From Budorcas taxicolor (Eukaryota > Chordata > Mammalia > Artiodactyla > Bovidae): DNA of 64,000 nt. The stretch's first letter is position 1. Each line of letters opens with the position of its first letter. Below are positions 27,701 to 41,078 of this stretch, piece by piece. The notes under the pieces are model-generated. The model was given only the letters and a program-made list of their open reading frames with translations. It was not told the DNA's origin and searched no databases. Location: the NCBI RefSeq assembly GCF_023091745.1, contig NC_068926.1:70492001-70556000 (forward strand). Direction: 5' to 3'. A program made the translations under genes and the position numbers.

Positions 27701-30700
27701 CTAAAAATCCTCTGGTGGATGAAAGGCTCTCAACCAGTAGTCATCTTTGGGTCTAGTGATAGAAGAAAGACTGTATTAACTTTCAGTGTATAACTTTCTG
27801 TGCTATTGTTCTGAAATCGTACAACGTAATTATCTTATTTTAAAAAGAAGTAGACACATTTTTTTTAGATTAAAAAAAGACCTTACTCTCTGCAGAAAAT
27901 ATTCCAAAAAGGAGGACATTTACCTTTGAATGTTGTGGGAAGTCATTGGATTTGGAGATGGAAAACCTGGATTTTAGCCCTTGAGCAAGTCCCTGAGTTT
28001 TTCTCTCTCATCTATAAAGTAGAGTCAGTTTACTTGTCCTGTTACTTTGTTTTGAGAATCAGAACAATGTATGTTTCTAAAAGTCCTTGGTCAACTGTAA
28101 ATGGAGGAAAAACTATTCTTATGTAGTGGAGAAATGTGTGGGCACCTAAGAGACCCCAAGACATGTCAGAGTGCCTGGGGTTAACAATAAGCTTAGCTAT
28201 CATGTCCTTGGTCACACCTGGTGACTTTCAGGGTTCCAAGGGCAGAGAGAATTCATTCTTGAAGTTAAGAATGACTCATAGGAGGAAGAATTTTTCAAGG
28301 AAGAGGTTTTTCCAATTCATGAGGGAGTTTCTCTTGAAATTCTTTATCTGTCCTGTTAACTGGAAACAGTGCATATTATAAGAGCAAGATTTCGATTAGC
28401 CCAACACTTCCCATAGTCTCTGTAGACTTTGTTTTATAATGTTATTTTAGGGATTGTGTTACTTGTTTGTGACTAATGATGGCAAGGCAGATATTAATGA
28501 GGGTATCATAGTCTGGTATGGCTTGTTGTCATAAAGCATTACAAATTAACTACTCTGGAAAATAAACCAAGGGCATTTTAAAGGCAGGAGAAACAGACTT
28601 GTAATCTTTTTATAGCTCACTTATGCTTATTAGCTAATTCACTGAATCTACAGTGTGCACATTTAACAGCATTCCAATGAATGGAACTCCTCAAACTGAA
28701 ATAACTTTAGTGATAGTACAGAGGCCTCAGAGGGGAGAGATGGACTTTATGAACACTCATCACAGTTCCATGTGGCCCAGAGTGCAGAGTCTAGCAGGAG
28801 TGGCCTTTTCACCCTTAGCGAGGCTTTTGTGCAGCAGGGGCTCTTTCTTCCTCTTCAGCCTTAGCTGCTCCAGAAGGCAAGGTAGAAGAGGTCTCAGACC
28901 TGGGAGGGGAATGCTTTCCTCAGCTGCAGATCCTCTCCAGGTCCAGCCACTAAGAATCACAAGCCCCAGGAGTCAGAACTTCCCACTTTAAAGAGAAGAA
29001 CACTGAGACAGGGACAGGTGAAATGTCATCCAGGGTCACTCAGACCTATCCTGGCAGTACTGGGGATAAAACCCAGGTCCTTTCACCACCAACCGTAAGG
29101 GCAGGGGTCTCTTTCTAAATCCCCATCTCTCTCCCCACGTCCTGGATCAGCCCCTCTTCCTCTTCCAGGGAAGACAGTGACAGTAGGTCCCCTGGGACTA
29201 GAGAATCTGCCGGGAGCTAAGGCACTAGGTCCTCAGGAGGCCCGACTTCGGAGTTGGTGTGAGATGAGCTCTCTGCCAACCAAGAGGCAGGGAATAGGAG
29301 ATTTGGTCAGTGGGACCTGAGCCACTGGAGGCCCCAAGGAGCTGTGAGGAGGAGTAGAGAGGACGAAAAGAATTGAGAGAAGATGCAAGGGCACCCTTCC
29401 CCAGGGCCTGACTAGGTGGCCCCTTACATGCTCTGAAATGTGTTCAGTTTTATGCAATAAAACAGTCCTTGCACTGCATCTAGGGAAAGCCTAGTTCTTT
29501 TGCATCTAGAGATTTGAAAGCAAAAGGTTCACCACCATTATCCCTTAATGCTGTCCTTCTGGTAGTATTTTTGTGAAGAAGGAAATGGCAACCCACTCCA
29601 GTACTCTTGCTCGGTAAATTCCATGGATGGAGGAGCCTGGTAGGCTACAGTCCGTGGGGTCGCGAAGAGTCGGACACGACTGAGCGACTTCACTTTCATT
29701 TTTCACTTTCATGCATTAGAGAAGGAAATGGCAACCCACTCCAGTGTTCTTGCCTGGAGAATCCCAGGGACCAGGGAGCCTGGTGGGCTGCCGCCTATGG
29801 GGTCGCACAGAGTCGGACACGACTGAAGTGACTTAGCAGCAGCAGCAGCAGCAGGTAGTATTTTGGAGAACACATGAACACCCATTTTGGGTGACTCCAG
29901 GGCTCTCTGCTGGTTTAACTGCACCAACCAGCTAGGTAGAAAGTTCTTTATGGGGCTAAATGAGACAAGGAGAAAAATAACTTCATCAGTTCAATTCAGT
30001 TCAGTTCAGTCGCTCAGTCGTGTCCGACTCTTTGTGACCCCACGAATCGCAGCACGCCAGGCCTCCCTGTCCATCACCGTCTCCTGGAGTTCACTCAGAC
30101 TCACATCCATTGAGTCCGTGATGCCATCCAGCCATCTCATCCTCTGTTGTCCCCTTCTCCTCCTGCCCCCAATCCCTCCCAGCATCAGTCTTTTCCAATG
30201 AGTCAACTCTTCGCATGAGGTGGCCAAAGTACTGGAGCTTCAGCTTTAGCATCATTCCTTCCAAAGAAATCCCAGGGCTGATCTCCTTCAGAATGGACTG
30301 GTTGGATCTCCTTGCAGTCCAAGGGACTCTCAAGAGTCTTCTCCAACACCACAGTTCAAAAGCATCAATTCTTTGGCGCTCAGCCTTCTTCACAGTCCAG
30401 CTCTCACATCCATACATGACCATAGGAAAAACCATAGCCTTGACTAGACGGACCTTAGTCGGCAAAGTAATGTCTCTGCTTTTGAATCTACTATCTAGGT
30501 TGGTCATAACTTTCCTTCCAAGGAGTAAGCGTCTTTTAATTTCATGGCTGCAGTCACCATCTGCAGTGGTTTTGGAGCCCCCAAAATAAAGTCTGACACT
30601 GTTTCCACTGTTTCCCCATCTATTTCCCATGAAGTGATGGGACCAGATGCCATGATCTTCGTTTTCTGAATGTTGAGCTTTAAGCCAACTTTTTCACTCT

Positions 30701-33700
30701 CCTCTTTCACTTTCATCAAGAGGCTTTTTAGCTCCTCTTCACTTTCTGCTCTAAGGGTGCTGTCATCTGCATATCTGAGGTTATTGATACTTCTCCCGGC
30801 AAGCTTGATTCCAGCTTGTGTTTCTTCCAGTCCAGCGTTTCTCATGATGTACTCTGCATATAAGTTAAATAAGCAGGGTGACAATATACAGCCTTGACAT
30901 ACTCCTTTTCCTAATTGGAACCAGTCTGTTGTTCCATGTCCAGTTCTAACTGTTGCTTCCTGACCTGCATAGAGATTTCTCAAGAGGCAGGTTAGGTGGT
31001 CTGGTATTCCCATCTCTTTCAGAATTTTCAGGAGTGAAGAGGGAGTGATTCCCCCTAAACTTACATGAGATAGTCTAGATCCACAGTCCTCAACCAACCA
31101 GGGGCTGGTTTTACAGAAGACAATTTTTCCATGGACTGGGGGGCAGGGGATGGTTTCAAGCTGATTCAAGTGCATTACATTTATTTTTATTTTTTTGCTG
31201 ATGTGTATATAAACTGCTTTATTTTTTAAATAACAAATGAAGGAGGAAAGGACCGCAAAACAGACAGAAACAACCTCAAAGTAACTTGAAGAAAATGTAG
31301 ATCTCAGAAGGGGATGGCTCGTAACAACGCCTCTGAAGGAACTCCTGAGCGGTTTATGGCTGCCCTCACTACCGGCCTGCTGCATTCACTCTGGCCCCTC
31401 ACTGCCCCTCGTAAGCCAGCGTCTGACCTGGTTGCAAGCAAAGACTTAGTCAACTCTGGATTCTGACCTTCTAGAGATGTGCTTGGCAGCAAGGCAGTCC
31501 ATATATCAACCACAGGCCCCACTCCAGGAATGAACCAGAGATCTCGTGACCTATGGCTGATCAGGGTCCCTGGGAGCTGAGGACAGGGTCATGAGCCCAC
31601 AGCCAGCCAGCTGTTTCAGAATCAGGTCACATGAGAGACACTCGGGCTACCTGTTCCGACCCATTCCCGACCTTCCTCACCAGACATGGGCTCCTGGAGA
31701 TTCTGGTTTACACAGACAGGTTATGGGATCATAAGAACAAAAAGGCCTCATGGATCTGAAGACCAAAATGGCCGATAAACTGAGAACTACCTCAGGATAC
31801 ATAAGAGCTCTCACCAGCCCAAAGAAAGCACCCAAAGGTCCACAGCTGGGAAGACTTGGTCATGGGGGCACTCTCCAGACAAGGTGGGCTGCTGGACAGC
31901 ACAGATCCACAGAGACAGGACGAGAAGCTGACAGGAGGCTAAAGATTGTACGGACGACACTTGTTCATTGAGAGCGGGTTGTAAGAGAAGGAAAAGGCAA
32001 CGGGCCGATTGCCCCCAGCAGTCCTGGGGAAGGCAGGTAACTTCTGTTCCAGAGACGGCAGAGCTGGTGGGGCTGCTCTTCAGCGCGGCACGGCCTTCTC
32101 CGCCTCACCTCAGTCAGCGAGGGCCAAGTTTGTGGACTGCAGTCACTCTGTCTCCTGGCAGATGTTCTGCTCCACTGTGTCACACTCAGCTAGGAAGGCC
32201 TGAATCCTTTTCACCAAACCCTTCCTTTTCATTCTACTGTCTTTGAAATTTTCTGGCAGAATTAGTGTGTCAATCTCCTCCAAGATCTTCATAAACTGCT
32301 CGATCGTGGCTTTTACTCTCCTATCCAGTTTGCAGAGAGCTTCAGCTTGCAGATCTTTGGCCAGAAAACCCTGCTGGATTCCAGCAAGGTCTTTATTTAG
32401 TTCTTCCAGCTGGTTAGCTATCTTCTCCACAGATTTCTCCAAATCTTTCAGCTTCTTTAGTTCAGCTTCTTCCTCTGGACTGTTCTTTTTCCCAATTAAC
32501 ATAACCCGGCAACCATTTTGTATTCCAAGTGCTGACAATGGCATCTCCATTTCCTTCAGAGATTTTCCCTTAAATATGAATTTCTGAAAAGGCAGCGGAA
32601 CCCCTGTAGCCTCTTCAACAACCTGGGCCAGGTCTTGGACAACTGGCTCACTATTGCCTTCTTGTGGGGTAACTTGAAGATCGTGTTTCTCATTGCTGTG
32701 GGTGACGGTCACGCTGAGCCCGGCTGCCGCCCCTCGCTCCCGGCCACCTCTTGGCTCGGGGCCACCTCTTCGCTCCGGGCCACCTCTTCGCTCCGGGCCG
32801 AGCGAGGCCGTGCTTTCTTTTTCACCCGCGGCCTGCGAGCGCAGGCGGCGGCGCCTCTGGTGGATCCGGCATGCCCCCTGGTCACGCTCCGGACGGCTGA
32901 TTTCTGGGAGGGAGGCGGACCTCGCTCGGCTCGGGGCACCGACTGGCGCGGCTCCCGGCCCGGCCGAGGCGCACGCCGCCGGGGACCCAGCCGCTCCCGG
33001 TCGCCTCGCGGTCTTCGCGCGCCCCCGCGCTCCGCCAGACCCGCGCTTGTCGCCCGCCCAGCGATGGTAGCTAGCGTGGGGCCCTCCACCGCAGTTCGGC
33101 TACTTCCCCGCCCCTCTCAAGTGCATTACATTTATTGTGCACTTTATTTCTAATCTAATGCCATCATTGATCTGACAGGAGGTACTGGCCCAGAGGTTGG
33201 GCACCTCTGATCTAGATAAAGCCATCTATCACCAAGCCTGCCACACAGGAGGTTCTTGGTGATGCTCTGGCTGTGTTTGAATCCAGATGGATCCCTTCTA
33301 GACAGAGGAGATAAAATTATGGTGGTGTTTACATTTCTCTCCATTCCAGGCTGAGGGTGGTTTTCCCTCTCACGGACTCCAGCCCTCACACTTGTATTTG
33401 GGAGTAGATCTGATACACCTTTTACACTGAGGTGTAAATGAAGGGTAACAGCTCACAGCAGCAGCCCACAAAGTGGGTTGTGAGGCACCTCAAGGTGTTA
33501 ATAGTTGTTTCTTGGCACACAGAGTTCCACAGTTGAGTGAGTTTGTGAAGGGTCATTTACTACAGTTCTCTCCTGGGGATTCACAGTGCACTGAAGACTC
33601 AGAGAAGTTGTGTGGTAAAGAAACTGCCTTAACTTTGTTTAATTCAGCATTTCACAGGTCTCTTTTACAGAATTCTTCTTTTTTTTTTAATCATGGAATA

Positions 33701-36700
33701 TTTATTATCATCTTGAATAAAGCTTTTTGGGAAATTCAGGAATAGAGCAGGACTGTCTTTCAGGTGTTCATATCCTCTTGTTCTTTCATACATATTCTTA
33801 TTTTTCTATTATTTCTGTTAGCTTTATTTATTCATTTTTAATTAATCAATTATTCTTTTTTGGTTGTGCTGGGTGTTCGTTGCTGTGTTTGGGCTTTCCC
33901 TAGTTGCAGTGAGTGGGGGCCTGTCCTTGCTGTAGCCCACAGGCTTCTCATTGCGGCGGCTTCTCTCGTCGCAGAGCACAGGCTCTAGGCACATGGGCTG
34001 CAGTAATTGCAGCACACAGGCTCAGTAGTTGCTCTGTGGCTTGTGGGATCCTCTCAGACAGGGACTGAACCAGTGTCCCCTGCATTGGCAGGCGGATTCT
34101 TATCCACTGTACCACCAGGGAAGTCCTCCTTTTGTTTTTTATTTTTACTTTTATTATGGTCAGCACTTAGCTTGCCATCCAACCTCTTGACAGATTCTGA
34201 GTGGACAACACATACTGTTGGCCAGGTGCGAGGTGGGGCGGATCTTTAGACCTTATTCCTCTTACTTAACTGAGACATTATGCCTGTTGATTAACAACTC
34301 CACCTTCCCCCAGCCCCTAGTAACAGCCATTCCAGCCCCAGATTTTATGAGTTTGACTATTTTAGAAACCTCATATACATGGAATTGTGCACTGTTTGTC
34401 TTTCATATTCTCAGTTGGGGATAAGGATATGAACCACTAACTGTGAAATTTCAGTCAAAGGTTAAGGGATTGTGGCCAGTGTGGGGCCCCAGAAATCACA
34501 GGCATCAACATGACTTAGGAATCGGTTTCTGCTAACCTCTCCAAGCCCTCCTACTGTCCCTGAAGCTGACGGACGTGCCTCAGCTGGTGTCTCTCACCCC
34601 AAACCCACCTCTCCTCTCCTTCCAGGCAGACATCTTTTCTGGGGCCATATTCATCAACTTGGCCTTGGGCCTGGATCTCTATCTGGCCATCTTTATCTTA
34701 TTGGCAATCACCGCCCTTTACACAATCACAGGTGAGTCCCCTCGAATGGACCAGCCCCAACCCAGCTCAGGGTTAGGCACTTCTGAGGGGTGAAAGGAAG
34801 GAGCAGACGTGGCTTCTCCTCTGGAGGAAGAGATCCACGCAGGAGACAGTTTGAGGAAACAGTTGTAGGTGCCCCAGAAAAATCCAGTGTTTGTGGGAAC
34901 AGGGGAGAGTTTGGCCTAGTCGGGAGAAGCAGAGCAGGAGGGCCGGGTGCAGGGAGAGGCGGGAACAGGGAGTCAGGAGTGGGAGTGGCGAGGCTAGGCA
35001 GGGTGAGCAAGCGGCTGTGTCCTGCGGGAGGAGGGTGCTCAGTGGGAAGTAGTTGAGGCTGGGGGGTGTAGGTGGTAAGACCTGATGGCTGAAGTGGGGT
35101 CACAGTGTGGGGGTCTTGAAAGTCATTTTGCAGAGACCTTGGGTTTGACATGACAGGGGGTGAGGGGCACACACAGATTTTAGAGGAAGACTCAAGATGT
35201 GACTGGAGAAGCTGGAGACATTAGTAGCCATTGGGGGCACCTTTGCAGAGGTGTTGCTCTACTCTGATTAGGGGCAGGCAGGGTCGATGATGGAACTTGG
35301 TGCCAAGCTGGAGCCCCATAGTGGTGGGGACAAGTTGCTCAGATGGTCTGAGAAAACAAAGAGTGGACATGCAAGCAGCCTGTGAAATGTGCTGATTTGC
35401 TCATGTCCCCAGACATCTTGTGAGCTGTCAGCTCTTTGCTCTTCCCTGCTCTGTCTGTGGTGGCTGCTTCTCCTGGCTTAAACCATCACGTTAAACTCTC
35501 CATCCTCAAATAGGGAGAAGCTTTCTTTCCAAGGCCTTCCCAGCCTTTCTGTGAAAAGTGGAGCTACTGGGACATGTGGGTGGCAGACAGCTGTCACAGG
35601 ATGAGGGAGGGCAGGAGGGAGACTGAGGGGTGCCGAGATGTGCAGAGGGAGAGACGTGGGAGGGAGGAGAGGGGGAGGGGAGAGGGGCCGACGGGGCGCC
35701 CTCCCACCTGAGGTCACACGCATCGCATCCTCTGCTCTTAGGGGGCCTGGCGGCTGTGATTTACACAGACACCTTGCAGACGGTGATTATGCTCCTGGGG
35801 TCCTTCATCCTGACTGGGTTTGGTAAGTGGGGCAGGGGCAGGCTGAGGAGGTGGGGAGGCAGAGTTAGAGGCCACTGGCCTGGGCAGTGAACTGGGCACA
35901 CTCTGCCCTCCCTGGGGAAGTGGACTGGCCTGGATTGGCCATCACCGTGGGTGTGCACGGGACACCTTCCCCAGCCCTGTGGGTCTCAGGTTGGGTCTGG
36001 CCCAGGCAACATCTGGATTCCTTGCTGCCCTCTACACAGTCTGGGCTAGTGGGCCCCAGGGTGGGCCTCTGATGTTATGGTATTCTCTCCACAGAAAAAC
36101 TGGACCAAAAAAAAAAAAAAAAGATAAGGCTAAATATCTATCAGACTAAATATATTTAAATGTCACATCTTAAATCTTGGATTGTGTCGTCTACATTTTA
36201 ATGTTAAATGTCCTTTTTTTGGTGAATTGACCATTTTCTTATTTACTTCCCTATTTGACAAAAAAAAAAAAAAAATCAGCAACTCTGTAGTCCCCATCCC
36301 CCCAGTCTTGAAATTTTATTTGTCTTAAAATCCTAAGGACAAGACCGAAAACCCTGCAAATAGAGGTACTTGTTATGGGAGGATATAAAATACCATTTTA
36401 CTTTTAAGGGGGCCCATGCTTTCTGGGTGTCCTGTGAAGCCTCTTATTCTCTCTCTATACTGTATTTTCCAAGAGCTTCCATTTGGTTTTCCTTGGTGTC
36501 CTCAGGAGACTGGGGGAGGAGAAAGAAATGCCTTATTCTGCAGGGCAGGGGCTGGAATACCTTATTCCCACAGCCAAAGTGCGGCAGAGCCCCCGACTTC
36601 CTCACCCATCCTCTTCCATCCCACCACACTGCTGGGATGGGGGGAGAGGCCTAGTCTGTGTCCAGGATCCCAAAGGCCACTGCAGATAGCAGGTGGTGAG

Positions 36701-39700
36701 GGGCAAAGCAGAATCTCGGAATCTGGTTCAAAATCAAGGTCTATCTTTTAATAGTTCAAATACTCGCCCTTTGTAAAGAAGCTCGTGGTTGCAGTACTTT
36801 CACGGGTTATTGCTTTGGACCCACACAGTAGTCCCTGATGGGGCTGGGCAGGGTTAATAATCCCATTCTATGGATGAGAAAGCTGAGGCCCAGAATGGGA
36901 TGAGATTGCACAGTGCAAGTTCTGGCTGTGGGCTTCTCGGGCGTCCGCAGAAGAAGCTGCTCTGAAGAGCTGAGAGTTTCAGGAAGAAGCTGCTGTGAAG
37001 AGCTGAGAGTTTCAGGAAGTTGATTTTTGCCACCAATGTTTTCCAGCTTTCCACGAAGTGGGAGGGTATGGTGCCTTCGTGACAAAATACATGAATGCCA
37101 TTCCAACTGTGACCTCTTATGGAAACACCACCGTCAAGAAAGAGTGCTACACCCCGAGGGCTGACTCCTTCCACATCTTCCGCGATCCTCTCAAGGGAGA
37201 CCTGCCCTGGCCTGGGCTCATCTTTGGGCTGACCATCATCTCCCTGTGGTACTGGTGCACAGACCAGGTACCCATGCTGTCGGACCTGGGATGAGAGAGG
37301 GTCTTGCCCAGGCTGCTGCAGAGCCTCCTGCCTTTTGCGCAGCTTGTGGGGTTGGGGAAGGCAGGGCAGGCTCCTATGGTCTGAGGTCTGCTGAGTCTTG
37401 GTGATGTGGGAGTGCCAGGCTGATGACTCGGGGTGGTGGTGGGAGCTGGGGTGGTCAGGACATGTTGCGGGGGTCTCTTGCTTACTGCCCCCCCTCACTG
37501 GGCTTTCCCTGGCAGGTCATTGTGCAGCGCTGCCTCTCTGCCAAAAACATGTCACACGTGAAGGCTGGCTGCATCATGTGTGGGTACATGAAGCTGCTGC
37601 CCATGTTCCTCATGGTGATGCCAGGGATGATCAGCCGCATCCTGTTCACAGGTGACACCTTTTGCTGGACTCGCCAACCTTTCTTTCCCACTTCAAAAAC
37701 CCCCATGGCTCCCTCTTCCTTTTTTCTGCCCTCTTGTTTTCTTGCCATGATTACAGAGCATTATTGTCCCCCTGCCCCAGACACTGAGTGACTTGAGGTC
37801 ACAGAACTTGTGTAATTGTGTTCCCTGGTTCTTTACATGGACAGTTATGGTTTCCCCTTTTGCAGATTCTCTGAAGTCATGACATGCCTCTAGCCAAGGC
37901 TTCTTCTGGCTAACGTTTACTCATCTTTTGCTCTGTGTTCCCCCACCGCCAGGTTATGGCGTGTGTTGCTGTTTGCTTGTAAGTCCTGTATGACTCTTTG
38001 CGACCCCATGGACTGCACCATGCCAGGCTTCCCTGTCCTTCACCATCTCCCAGAGTCTGTTCAAACTCACGTCCATTGAGTTGGTGATGCCATCCAACCA
38101 GCTCATCCTTTGTTGCCCCCTTCTCCTTTTGCCTTCAATCTGACCCAGCATCAGGGTCTTTTCCAATGAGTTGACTCTTGACATCAAGTGACCAAAGTAC
38201 TGGAGCTTCAGCTTCAGCATCCGTCCTTCCAGTGAATATTCAGGGTTGATTTCCTTTAGGATTCAGTGGTCCAAGGGACTGTCAAGGCTCTTCTCCAGCA
38301 CCACAATTCGAAGGTGCTCAGCCTTCTTTATGGCCTGATTCTCACATCTGTAGTTAGCTAAAGTCTGGGGACTATTCCCTCTGCTCTCCTCCCTAAGCGT
38401 TTCTTCCCTTTCCCCTCCTCTGCCTAGCAGCTGTCTTTCCTCCCCAGGCAGAGCTTGGGATGGTCAGGACCGGCAGGGTGGGGGGATGGCATGGGAGGGC
38501 TTCTTGGGGGCTGCATTCTTTGTGAAACCACTTCAGGGCTATGGGCAGGAATGTCCTGTTTGAAGCGCTGTCCTAGGTGGCGCTAGTGGTAAAGAATCCA
38601 CCTGCCCGATCAGCGGACACAGGAGACGCACATTAGATCCCTGGGTTGGGAAGATCCCCTGCATAAGGAAATGGCTACCCACTGATTTTCTTGCCTGGAA
38701 AATCCCATGGACAGAGGAACCTGGTGGTTTACAGTCCATGGGGTCTTGAAGAGTCAGACATGAGTGAGCACCTAGCACGTACGCCTGCTTAACAAGGTGA
38801 ATCCTGGACACATTTCTGATGTCTGCTTGCTGACATGACTCTTCGTCTCTCCTCAGAGAAAGTTGCCTGCACCGTCCCCTCAGAGTGTGAGAAATATTGC
38901 GGCACCAAGGTTGGCTGTACCAACATCGCCTACCCGACCTTGGTGGTGGAGCTCATGCCCAATGGTGAGAGCTGTCCTGGCTGGCAGGGTCTCTCTTGGG
39001 AGGCTGATTGGACTTGGGCTCTATCTACGTAACTGTCTGTGGGCCTTCTGGGGCAAAGCTGTTTCTAAGCCTGGGGGTCTAGGAGAGAGAGTCTCACTCC
39101 AGGGTCCTTAATATTTGAACTTGTCTTTGCTTCAGTGGGAAGGAGGCCTCTGGCTTGGTTGGGCTCTGTGAGTCCTGGCACTCATCCATCAGTCAGGCAA
39201 GGGAAGGAGACCATCTGAAAATGTGTTAGGAAGAAAACACAACTTTTTCATGCTCTAAGGTCTTTTGACGCTCTCCAACAGACATTAACATGAGGCTTGA
39301 ACTAAATGGAATTCTACCTGGAGAATGAATTGACTCCTAGGTTTGTCCAAGGAAAAACATGGACAGAAAGGCAAAGAGCAATTTTAGCTCTAGACTGAGG
39401 GAGTTCAAGGCAGTAGGTAGATCAGATACAAGGGGGTGTCTCACTATAGAGAATGTGGGATACAGGAGAGAGAGGACTTACAGTCCAGAATAGTTAGTTT
39501 TGGGGTAGACCTGTGTGTTTACTGTTCATCTTCATGTTGACAGAAAATCTAATTCTGGCTCAAGGCATGGAAATCTCTTTAGGTTAGGGGCCCCAGGAGA
39601 CCAAAAATTCAAAGGTATTCATCAGGAAAATTTAGAATAAACAACTTTTTTTTGTTACTGAAAAGAAACATGAAGATCATCTAGGCAAACCTGTTCATTT

Positions 39701-41044
39701 TACAGTCGGGAAAATTGAGGCCTGCACAGAGAAAGTGATTTTCTAAGGTCACTCAGTAACTCAGTGTCTGGCATGGTTAACTCTGCTGAAGGTGAGAACT
39801 GAGGAATTTGTATATATATTTTTAAAGCACAGACTTGATATATGACCTTGGGCAAATCATTTTTATTAAACTTTTATAAAAATGGGAGTAATAGTTAATA
39901 ATTCCACTGAGCTGGGCTGCTTACTAATTAAGGTTGCAGTTAGCAAGAATCATGGCTCTTTTAGAGTTCTGGCTGGGATTCTTGCCTCTGTTGGGGTGTT
40001 TATGCTGTTCCCTTAGACCTGCAGATCCTTAGTGAGGCAGCTCTGAACACTACACCAGCGTGAACTGTGCATGAGAGAAAGCCGCGTGGCATGCAAGACA
40101 AAATATTGTGTCTACACAAACCATTGCCAGTCTTTTTGGCTGGAACCTGGCTTCTGTAAACACCAGATTCCCCAGTGACCTCCCTATGCTAGATCAAATG
40201 GATATTTTCCTTATATTCCTCAGCAGCATTCAGCATTATCGATCACTCCTCTTTCTTGAGTTATTCCGTCCTCTTGGATTCTATAATACTATCCTCTCCT
40301 GTTTTCTCCTCATCCTTTCCAGCGATTGCTTTTAAATCTCGTTTGCAGATTCAGCCTTCTTCACTTAGCTGGTAAATATTACCCCACCAATCCCTCACCA
40401 AAGTCTGTCAATGTTATCTCCTTGTATTCATCTACCTCCTCTTGCTGTCTCCATCATGCTACTCTGATATGCCATTATCTGTTTCCTGGACTGCTGTAAA
40501 ATTATGTTCGACAAATATTTGTCGAGTGAATAAATGAATGTGAGCTTGATAAGAGGCACAAAAAGGAGAGAGCTGTAGCCCAGCTTAGCAATTAACTGGT
40601 GAATTACTCTGAGCAAAGGGCAGAACTAAGACTTGAAGCCCTATAGACTAATTCCTTGAAATGGACATTTTATTCTATTACCGAAAAATGAGAAAGTTGG
40701 GTGATCTTCGTAGCTTCTATAGTCTGTAGTCTACATGATAGACTCTCAAGAGGAACCATTAAAAACCCTCCCAACAAATGACAAAGTGATCAGAATAGGC
40801 AATCTTTATTTTTCTTCTCACTAGGCTGTAGATTAAAGCAAAGCTATAAAATTATTTACAGATACAATACCTAGAGGATGATAGAATAGTTTTCCAAAAC
40901 TCTTATTAGATATATGAAAATATTTTCTCCCTTTCTATGGCTCTCTTTTCACTTTCTTGAAACCTCATCTTTTGAATCCTAGTTCAAATATTTCTCCATT
41001 ATCATTAATCTCTCAGATGAGAGACCTTATAAAAGCTCAGATGG

Positions 41045-41078
<34 letters not shown>

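Larger units (their letters stand above)
31065..33225. mobile_element. Old mammalian DNA-transposon-like relic, split by the BAG1 retrocopy
   Basis: Bases 31085-31185 and 33117-33225 read as one continuous old repeat once the BAG1 copy is removed (ccacagtcctcaaccaacc ... gaggttgggcacctctgat). I recognise it as a common ancient mammalian interspersed repeat but cannot name the subfamily with confidence. Confidence 0.5.

Noticed and set aside
29987..31385. 293-codon minus-strand frame as a separate gene
   Set aside because: It joins BovB reverse transcriptase to unrelated flanking DNA and BAG1 3'UTR; it is a chance fusion.
32143..32712. Functional BAG1-like gene
   Set aside because: The open frame starts only at a GTG, with no upstream in-frame ATG; a frameshift separates it from the leader and a TGA removes the normal end.
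32635..33153. 172-codon frame on the + strand across the GC-rich block
   Set aside because: It is the antisense shadow of the BAG1 retrocopy leader; GC-rich DNA has few stops.
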